Of a stretch of 18,438 bases of DNA, positions 12,937 through 18,438 are shown in pieces. The position numbers and the translations under genes are program-made. Positions within the stretch are counted from its first letter, which is position 1. Every line of letters begins with the position of its first letter. Source of the stretch: Bacteroidota bacterium (lineage in GTDB: Bacteria; Bacteroidota; Bacteroidia; Flavobacteriales; Flavobacteriaceae). Location of the stretch: assembly GCA_023457535.1 (NCBI GenBank), contig JAEWLN010000173.1, positions 1-18,438 of the forward strand. Direction: 5' to 3'. The notes below the pieces were generated by a model. That model searched no databases. It saw only the letters and a program-made list of their open reading frames with translations, and was not told the DNA's origin.

Positions 12937-15213
12937 ATGGAAACTTTATCAGAAGCCGCATCATACGCGTTGCGTTTTATCAATCAAACCAACCGATCGG
13001 TGTTCCTGACCGGAAAGGCCGGCACCGGGAAAACTACGTTACTGCACGAAATCATCCGCACCACGCACAAAAACGTGGTGGTAGTGGCCCCGACGGGAAT
13101 TGCCGCGCTCAATGCGGGCGGCGTCACGATCCATTCGATGTTCCAACTGCCGTTTGCCGGATTCATCCCCGAGGAACGCACGCCACATTTTTCGGACTTT
13201 GTAAAATTCGAGTCCAAATCCACACTGCGCCGCCACTTTAAAATGAGCGGCCAAAAAAAAGCCGTGATCCGCAACATGGAGCTGCTCGTTTTTGACGAAG
13301 TCAGTATGCTGCGCGCGGACCTGCTCGATGCGATCGACTTCATGATGCGTTCCGTTCGTCAAAAGAGCGCACCTTTTGGCGGCGTTCAGGTGTTGTTCAT
13401 AGGCGATTTACTCCAGTTGCCACCCGTGGTCAAAACCCAGGAATGGCAGGTGCTCAGGCAATATTACGAAGGAAAATTCTTCTTTCACGCACACGTGATC
13501 CGGCAGCATCCGCCGCTTTATATCGAATTGTCGAAGATTTACCGCCAAAGCGACGATGTGTTTATTTCGATATTGAACAATTTGCGCAACAACCACATTT
13601 CGGCCGATGATATGCGGACGCTCAATGCGTACGTCCGGCGCGATTTCGACCTCAAAAAACAGCCGGGCTATATCATCCTGACTACACACAACGCCAAGGC
13701 CGACGCAATCAACGCGCAATCGCTGGCCGATCTTGACGGGGAAAAATTCACGTTCCTGCCGGAAATTGTCGGCGATTTTCCCGACAAGATTTTTCCGGTC
13801 GACGAACGGCTGCAGCTCAAAGTAGGCGCACAGATCATGTTCATCAAAAACGACCTTTCGCTGGAAAAGCGCTTTTTTAACGGTAAAATGGGCGTTGTAA
13901 AATCGTTGTCCGAGGCCGAGATCCTCGTGCATTTTCCGGATGACGGCAAAACCATCGAAGTAGAACGCTACGAATGGCAAAACATCCGATACAAGGTCAA
14001 TGAAGCAACCAAAGAGATCGAAGAGGAAATATTGGGCACCTTTACGCATTTCCCGATCAAACTTGCCTGGGCCATCACCGTGCACAAAAGCCAGGGATTG
14101 ACCTTTGACAAAGCCGCGCTCGATATTTCGAACGTTTTTGAAGCCGGGCAGGCCTATGTCGCTTTGTCGCGTTTGCGTTCTTTAGAAGGGCTTATTTTGC
14201 TTTCTCCGCTTCAGATGAACGGCATTTCGAACGATCAGGGCGTCATGGATTATGCCCGGCACAAAGCCGATGCGCAATTGCTGGATTCGGCATTGCGCCA
14301 CGAGACGATTTTGTTTGTTTACGACGCGCTCAAATCGGGGTTCGATTGGACACAGCTCGAGCAGGAATGGCGTAGCCACCGTTTCAGCTACAATCAGGAA
14401 GCGGCCAATTCGCCAAAGGCCAAACACACGATATGGGCCGTTAAAAACCTTGAGGCGATCCACGGACTACTCGAACCGGCGGCGCGTTTCCGGGCGCAAC
14501 TGGACAAATTGTTTGCCTCGGAAAATCCGGATCTGGCTTTCATAAGCCAGCGCGTGTGTGCCGCATGCGACTATTTTGAAAAGCCGCTCGACGATTTGGT
14601 TGGGACGATAATCTGGAAATTAGAAGAAATCAAGCGCACCAAAAAGGCCAAGGCATTCTTTGAAGAGTTGCTGCTGCTCGAGGAACTGCAAACCAAGGCG
14701 GTGCTGCAATTGTTCAAGGCCCGGGCGCTGATCCAAACCGTAACGTCCGGGCGCGAAATTGCCAGGGAACATTTGTTTACGCGCGAAATCCGCGATTACA
14801 GGAACCGCAAAATAGAATCGGTGGCCGCAGAATTCCGCGCGCAAAACGTCACGCTGATCGAAAACGACGACGACGCAGAACGCTACACGGTCAAAAAAGT
14901 AAAAAAGGAACCCAGGAAAAATACCATATTGATCACGCTTGAGCTGTGGCACGCGCAAAATACCATCAAGGAAATTGCAGCGCTCCGCAAACTCACCGCG
15001 CAAACCATTGCCACACATATTGCCAAATTGATACAGATCAAGGCAATCAACATCGGCGAGGTATTTCCGCAGGACAAAATCGACGCCCTTGCCGAGATTT
15101 TTGACGGTTACACCAACGAGTCGCTCGCGCCGCTCAAGGAACAACACGGCAACCGTTTTACGTGGGACGAACTTAAAATGTACAAAGCGAGCCTGGAGGT
15201 GGCCGTCAGCTGA
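12937..15213 (+). CDS. PIF1-like SF1B DNA helicase with C-terminal helix-turn-helix domain
   Basis: A 758-residue ATPase. Motif I is GKAGTGKTT (26-34), motif Ia APTGIAALNAGG (51-62), motif II VFDEVSML (118-125) and motif III GDLLQLPPV (156-164). Motif V is VHKSQGLTFDKA (about 381-392) and motif VI VALSR (about 408-412). This set defines the RecD2/PIF1 branch of superfamily 1B, 5'-to-3' helicases acting on ssDNA ends, G-quadruplexes or stalled forks. The C-terminal 300 residues end in a segment (about 660-750, IKEIAALRKLTAQTIATHIAKLI) resembling the helix-turn-helix (HTH_40-type) domain found at the C-terminus of some RecQ proteins, probably DNA-binding. It is convergent with, and overlaps by 8 bases, the DoxX-family gene. 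The cellular role is inferred from the family. Confidence 0.88.
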   Translation: METLSEAASYALRFINQTNRSVFLTGKAGTGKTTLLHEIIRTTHKNVVVVAPTGIAALNAGGVTIHSMFQLPFAGFIPEERTPHFSDFVKFESKSTLRRHFKMSGQKKAVIRNMELLVFDEVSMLRADLLDAIDFMMRSVRQKSAPFGGVQVLFIGDLLQLPPVVKTQEWQVLRQYYEGKFFFHAHVIRQHPPLYIELSKIYRQSDDVFISILNNLRNNHISADDMRTLNAYVRRDFDLKKQPGYIILTTHNAKADAINAQSLADLDGEKFTFLPEIVGDFPDKIFPVDERLQLKVGAQIMFIKNDLSLEKRFFNGKMGVVKSLSEAEILVHFPDDGKTIEVERYEWQNIRYKVNEATKEIEEEILGTFTHFPIKLAWAITVHKSQGLTFDKAALDISNVFEAGQAYVALSRLRSLEGLILLSPLQMNGISNDQGVMDYARHKADAQLLDSALRHETILFVYDALKSGFDWTQLEQEWRSHRFSYNQEAANSPKAKHTIWAVKNLEAIHGLLEPAARFRAQLDKLFASENPDLAFISQRVCAACDYFEKPLDDLVGTIIWKLEEIKRTKKAKAFFEELLLLEELQTKAVLQLFKARALIQTVTSGREIAREHLFTREIRDYRNRKIESVAAEFRAQNVTLIENDDDAERYTVKKVKKEPRKNTILITLELWHAQNTIKEIAALRKLTAQTIATHIAKLIQIKAINIGEVFPQDKIDALAEIFDGYTNESLAPLKEQHGNRFTWDELKMYKASLEVAVS

Positions 15214-15604
15214 GCCAGAATACCGCCATGACGGCAGGGATGAAATAAATCACGATCGTACGTGCCCCGTCATAATCCTTGGCAAGCCGTTGGCCGTAAA
15301 GCAGCATGATCAGTGTGATACACGAAAAAATGGCGCCATAGAGTCCGTACGTGCGGTTTTGGTTGACCAGGAGCTGGATAACGCCCACGGTGCACAAAAT
15401 CCCCGAGATCAATTCGAGCACCAGAATGTGCAGCAGCGCAAGGCGGATGTGGCGTCGCAGCGAGGTATTGGCAAAATGGTCGGTGAGCCATTCCACATTG
15501 CCCTTCCAATCCATCACTTTGTCATAGCCGGATTGGATAAAGGTCACGGCGAGCAGCACGAGCACAAGGACTGAAGCCATATTGATAGAAACGATGTCGA
15601 ACAT
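15206..15604 (-). CDS. DoxX family membrane protein
   Basis: A 132-residue polytopic inner-membrane protein with four hydrophobic segments (about 8-24, 55-78, 86-102 and 113-130). The opening LLAVTFIQSGYDKVMDWKGNVEWL, in which a membrane helix leads into an FIxSGxxK-type motif, is characteristic of the DoxX/DoxD family. These are small four-helix proteins with loosely defined roles in redox or thiosulfate metabolism; the function here is unknown. It starts three bases after the holB stop, so it is cotranscribed with holB. It ends in an 8-bp overlap with the convergent helicase gene, with no terminator visible for either. Confidence 0.8.
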   Translation of the reverse strand: MFDIVSINMASVLVLVLLAVTFIQSGYDKVMDWKGNVEWLTDHFANTSLRRHIRLALLHILVLELISGILCTVGVIQLLVNQNRTYGLYGAIFSCITLIMLLYGQRLAKDYDGARTIVIYFIPAVMAVFWLS

Positions 15605-15607
15605 AAT

Positions 15608-16756
15608 CTATTTTTTATGGATGAGACGCGTAAGTTTGATCGAAAGGTCGGTCAGGATGATTTTAGCATTGCCGTTGCGTTCGATGTGGTAGATCGCATC
15701 GGAAAGTTCGCGAAAGATATCATTAATATTGTTACCGTTGACGAACGGCGCAAAATTCTCGAGCTTGAATTTTTCGATTTTGGGTTCCATGTAAACCAGC
15801 GAAGTAGCTTGATAATTGAGCAATAACGCCTGGCGGAACATCTCGGTGCAGTAATGCAGGAACTTTTTCTGCGTCTCGCGCCCGAGACCCGCTATTTGTT
15901 CGCTCCACGCAATCAGGTCGTTGATCGCAGCGGCATTTCCCTTGGCGCGGAAAGCCCCGCGTACCCAGTCTACAAACCATTTTTCAAATTGCGCATCGTC
16001 CCCATCGTCGGTGAGCAATTGTAAGGCTTTGTTGAAATTTCCCTGGGCCTGGTGTGCGATTTTGGCTGCGGCGCGCGGATCGGTGATTCCACGTGAAATG
16101 AGCGCATCGGCGATGATTTTGTCGCTGAGCCGGTTGAACTGCAACACCTGGCAACGCGACCGGATCGTCTGGATGATGTCTTCTTCGTTTTCTGCGATGA
16201 GCACGAACAGTGTCTTATCGGACGGTTCTTCGAGCAATTTCAGCAGTTTGTTTGACGCCGAGAGGTTCATTTTCTCGGCCATCCAGATGATCATGACTTT
16301 GTATCCGCCTTCATACGATTTTAGCGCGAGCGATTTGAGGATTTCCTGCGCATCTTCCACGCGGATCTCGCCCTGTTTGTTCTGTACGCCGAGCGTCCGG
16401 TACCAGTCAAAAAGCCCTGCATACGGATTTTGCGCTACAAAGGCGCGCCAGTCGGCGATGAAATCGATGCTTTTGGGTTTGGATTTGACGTCTTCTGTAG
16501 TAACCGTCGGATAGATGAAATGCAAATCCGGATGCGAAAGGGTTTCAAACTTGAGGTTGCACGCCGGAAGGCCACCTTGATTTTCGGGTCCGGTATTCTG
16601 ACACAAAATATATTGTGCGTAGGCAATCGCCATGGGCAATGTGCCGCAACCTTCCGGCCCGACAAACAGTTGCGCGTGCGGAATACGGCCCGTTGCGGCG
16701 CTTTTGGCCAGGTGGTTTTTGATGTAGTCCTGTCCTAAGATTTGTGAAAACTGCAT
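15608..16756 (-). CDS. holB: DNA polymerase III clamp-loader subunit delta'
   Basis: A 382-residue AAA+ protein of the clamp loader, which opens and loads the sliding clamp at replication primers. The start is the ATG at 16756, giving MQFSQILGQDYIKNHL; the in-frame TTG six bases upstream lies inside the promoter box. RIPHAQLFVGPEGCGTLPMA is the delta' sensor/P-loop region, but the P-loop lacks the GKT of active ATPases, as expected for delta'. The SRC motif (IRSRCQVLQF, residues 198-207) supplies the arginine finger. Only part of the zinc-binding cysteine set is recognisable (Cys52, Cys66). The C-terminal region (about 230-382) would be the collar domain. It is followed by the DoxX gene after a 3-base gap. 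Confidence 0.93.
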   Translation of the reverse strand: MQFSQILGQDYIKNHLAKSAATGRIPHAQLFVGPEGCGTLPMAIAYAQYILCQNTGPENQGGLPACNLKFETLSHPDLHFIYPTVTTEDVKSKPKSIDFIADWRAFVAQNPYAGLFDWYRTLGVQNKQGEIRVEDAQEILKSLALKSYEGGYKVMIIWMAEKMNLSASNKLLKLLEEPSDKTLFVLIAENEEDIIQTIRSRCQVLQFNRLSDKIIADALISRGITDPRAAAKIAHQAQGNFNKALQLLTDDGDDAQFEKWFVDWVRGAFRAKGNAAAINDLIAWSEQIAGLGRETQKKFLHYCTEMFRQALLLNYQATSLVYMEPKIEKFKLENFAPFVNGNNINDIFRELSDAIYHIERNGNAKIILTDLSIKLTRLIHKK

Positions 16757-16759
16757 GGG

Positions 16760-16767
16760 CAAATATA
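16760..16767 (-). promoter_or_regulatory. -7 promoter element of holB
   Basis: On the minus strand TATATTTG matches TAnnTTTG perfectly, and TTTA lies about 19 bases upstream in the -33 position. Only three bases separate the box from the holB ATG, so the transcript would be leaderless or nearly so. Confidence 0.55.
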
Positions 16768-16835
16768 GCGCAATAAACCCAAGATTTAAATGGCAATTGT
16801 ACGGCCGCGCGGTTTTTCTAACGATTTAAAAAGTT

Positions 16836-16843
16836 TATATTTG
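16836..16843 (+). promoter_or_regulatory. -7 promoter element of pgk
   Basis: TATATTTG matches TAnnTTTG perfectly. A TTTT (16813-16816) sits 19 bases upstream as a likely -33 element, and the pgk ATG follows 26 bases after the box. Confidence 0.7.
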
Positions 16844-16869
16844 CGAAAATCATTTAAAAAAATCTTCCC

Positions 16870-18057
16870 ATGAAAACGCTTCAGGACATCGATTTCAACA
16901 ATAAAAAGGCGCTTATCCGCGTGGATTTCAACGTTCCGCTTGACGATCAGTTCAACGTGACGGACACTACAAGAATCGAGGCGGCCAAACCTACCATCGA
17001 CAAAATACTCAATGATGGCGGAAGCGTAATCCTGATGTCGCATCTGGGACGGCCTAAAAGGGTAGAGGAGAAGTATTCGCTGCGCCATATTGTCGGGAAG
17101 ACTTCTGAGATTTTAGGAAAGGACGTGATTTTTGCCCAGGACAGCATCGGTGAAAATGCCCGGAACGCGGCCAAAAAATTGGAGCCGGGCCAAATCCTGC
17201 TGCTCGAGAACCTGCGTTTTCACAAAGAGGAAGAGGCGGGCGATGTGGCATTTGCCAAAGAACTGGCCGGATTGGGTGATGTTTATGTCAATGACGCTTT
17301 CGGGACGGCGCACCGCGCGCACGCTTCAACAACGATTATCGCGCAGTTTTTCCCAAATGACAAAGTGTTCGGCACGTTGCTGGCCAAAGAGATCGAAAGT
17401 TTGAACAAAGTGCTCAACAATAGCGAAAGACCGGTTACGGCCGTTCTTGGCGGTTCTAAAGTATCGTCCAAAATCACCGTGATCGAAAATATTCTGGATA
17501 AAATCGATCATATGATCATTGGCGGCGGAATGACTTTCACGTTTATTAAAGCGCAGGGAGGCAAGATCGGCAACTCGATCTGCGAGGATGACAAACTTGA
17601 TCTCGCGCTCGAAATCCTTGAAAAAGCCAAACAAAAAAATGTCCGGATCCATTTGCCGGTAGATGTGGTTGCCGCCGATGCATTCGACAACAACGCCCAA
17701 ACGCAGATCGTCGACGTAAACCAAATTCCGGACGGATGGCAGGGTCTTGACGCCGGCCCAAAATCGCTGGCGCAATTCCGCGAGGTAATTCTCGAATCGA
17801 AAACGATTTTGTGGAACGGCCCGCTGGGTGTTTTTGAAATGGAAAATTTCGCAAAGGGAACCATCGAACTCGGCAACTCGATTGCTGAAGCCACGCAAAA
17901 AGGCGCATTCTCACTCGTTGGCGGTGGGGATTCGGTCGCGGCGGTAAAACAGTTCGGACTTGAGCCCAAAATGAGCTATGTTTCCACCGGCGGAGGGGCG
18001 ATGCTTGAAATGCTCGAAGGGAAAACGCTTCCCGGGATCGCGGCAATTGAAAGCTAA
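16870..18057 (+). CDS. pgk: Phosphoglycerate kinase
   Basis: A 395-residue cytoplasmic glycolytic enzyme that transfers the phosphate of 1,3-bisphosphoglycerate to ADP. Family signatures are RVDFNVPL (residues 17-24), SHLGRPK (substrate binding, about 57-63), ENLRFHKEE and NDAFGTAHRAHAST (substrate loop). VLGGSKVSSKI (about 194-204), WNGPLGVFE (about 317-325) and the nucleotide-binding VGGGDSVAAV and STGGGAMLEMLEGK blocks follow. Length is normal for bacterial PGK and no key residue appears to be missing. It is divergent from holB, has its own promoter and appears monocistronic. No terminator with a T-run is visible after the stop. Confidence 0.98.
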   Translation: MKTLQDIDFNNKKALIRVDFNVPLDDQFNVTDTTRIEAAKPTIDKILNDGGSVILMSHLGRPKRVEEKYSLRHIVGKTSEILGKDVIFAQDSIGENARNAAKKLEPGQILLLENLRFHKEEEAGDVAFAKELAGLGDVYVNDAFGTAHRAHASTTIIAQFFPNDKVFGTLLAKEIESLNKVLNNSERPVTAVLGGSKVSSKITVIENILDKIDHMIIGGGMTFTFIKAQGGKIGNSICEDDKLDLALEILEKAKQKNVRIHLPVDVVAADAFDNNAQTQIVDVNQIPDGWQGLDAGPKSLAQFREVILESKTILWNGPLGVFEMENFAKGTIELGNSIAEATQKGAFSLVGGGDSVAAVKQFGLEPKMSYVSTGGGAMLEMLEGKTLPGIAAIES

Positions 18058-18127
18058 TGAAATTATAATTAACAATATAAAATCTTAAAATCCGTTACAA
18101 GATTAGGTGATTTTATTATAAGATTAC

Positions 18128-18135
18128 TATTTTTG
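18128..18135 (+). promoter_or_regulatory. Possible -7 promoter element with a long leader
   Basis: TATTTTTG matches TAnnTTTG perfectly in the pgk-downstream gap. It would give a leader of roughly 120 bases before the ATG at 18261. No convincing -33 box is seen. Confidence 0.45.
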
Positions 18136-18169
18136 TGAAATCTAATGATTTGAAAGATAAACCATTGTA

Positions 18170-18197
18170 TCGCTTTTAGCCCCAAATTCAAAAGCGA
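18170..18197 (+). other. Leader hairpin upstream of the putative transglycosylase
   Basis: TCGCTTTT (18170-18177) and AAAAGCGA (18190-18197) form a perfect 8-bp inverted repeat with a 12-base loop. It lies between the candidate promoter and the start codon at 18261. No T-run follows it, so it is not a classical terminator. Confidence 0.6.
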
Positions 18198-18260
18198 AAC
18201 CCAATAAATTAATACGAATTGAAGTTGGAAAAATGCCTTTCCGACCCTAAAAACGTAAGC

Positions 18261-18438
18261 ATGATTAAACTTAAAAATGCCACATTATCGATTCTTTTGA
18301 TGTGCAGCGGCACACTACTGGCCCAGGACATCGCCCAAAACAATTACACAGAACCGGTAGTGAAATTATCCTACCTGGACTCCATTAAGAAAACTTTCGT
18401 CAAGGACCACATGGCGGCCTGTGTGGACAGTTTGTGGA
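18261..18438 (+). CDS. N-terminus of a putative LysM/MltD-type lytic transglycosylase (partial)
   Basis: The reading frame is open from the ATG at 18261 to the window end (59 codons), so the gene is cut by the window. The N-terminus is a signal peptide (MIKLKNATLSILLMCSGTLLAQ, cleavage likely after LLA). The next segment, LSYLDSIKKTFVKDHMAACVDSLW, resembles from memory the region before the transglycosylase domain in flavobacterial LysM-containing MltD-like proteins (a 'FVK..MA..VDSLWM' block). The catalytic and LysM domains would lie beyond the window, so the assignment is tentative. Those enzymes cleave peptidoglycan in the periplasm. Confidence 0.5.
   Translation, partial: MIKLKNATLSILLMCSGTLLAQDIAQNNYTEPVVKLSYLDSIKKTFVKDHMAACVDSLW

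Noticed and set aside
16085..16100. Third CACGTG-centred candidate parS inside holB
   Set aside because: Only 10 of 14 fixed consensus positions match, with both outer pairs wrong, so it is within chance expectation.

Overview
This window is an ordinary stretch of chromosome from a member of the Bacteroidota, most likely the Flavobacteriaceae. Four things support this: the gene families (DUF4175-like giant protein, PorT-like barrel, OmpH-like lipoprotein, YtxH/holin-like/DUF6327-like trio); the near-absence of Shine-Dalgarno sequences; several copies of the Bacteroidota -7 promoter element TAnnTTTG just upstream of genes; and a zinc-site variant in YbeY that I recall as common in this phylum. 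I see no insertion sequence, prophage, CRISPR array, tRNA or rRNA. The assignment rests on reading protein sequences and not on a database search.

Layout. 1-951 (+): a tight three-gene operon of small membrane or membrane-associated proteins (YtxH, two-TM holin-X-like, DUF6327-like), ending in a perfect 9-bp hairpin terminator that also serves the convergent SPFH/Band 7 gene (963-1949, -). 2019-3244 (+): a PorT-like outer-membrane barrel overlapping a secreted protein of unknown function. 3270-4781 (-): gltX with its own promoter and terminator. 5006-12035 (+): a five-gene run (DUF4175 protein, ybeY, mnmG, lipoprotein, methyltransferase) with 4-base ATGA overlaps at three of its four junctions. 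12244-12825 (+): OmpH/Skp-like lipoprotein with promoter and terminator. 12937-15213 (+): PIF1-like helicase with a C-terminal helix-turn-helix. 15206-16756 (-): holB followed by a DoxX-family membrane protein. 16870-18057 (+): pgk. 18261-18438 (+): start of a secreted protein that resembles the N-terminus of flavobacterial LysM/MltD-type lytic transglycosylases.

The most notable signal is a pair of parS-like sites (ParB-binding, consensus TGTTnCACGTGnAACA) on either side of mnmG. The first (8773-8788) matches every fixed position and exactly fills the 16 bases between the ybeY stop and the mnmG start. The second (10667-10682) matches 13 of 14 fixed positions and lies inside the first codons of the lipoprotein gene. 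Together they suggest that this locus is a chromosome-segregation centre, probably near oriC, embedded in a translation/RNA-maturation operon.

Functionally the window mixes translation and RNA maturation (gltX, ybeY, mnmG), DNA replication or repair (holB, PIF1-like helicase), glycolysis (pgk) and envelope functions (SPFH, barrel, OmpH-like, DUF4175, DoxX, the putative transglycosylase). Intergenic gaps are all under 300 bp. I found no convincing evidence of an undescribed multi-gene system. The least understood parts are the DUF4175 protein, the two small exported proteins (2666-3244, 10663-11178) and the structured leader at 18136-18260.
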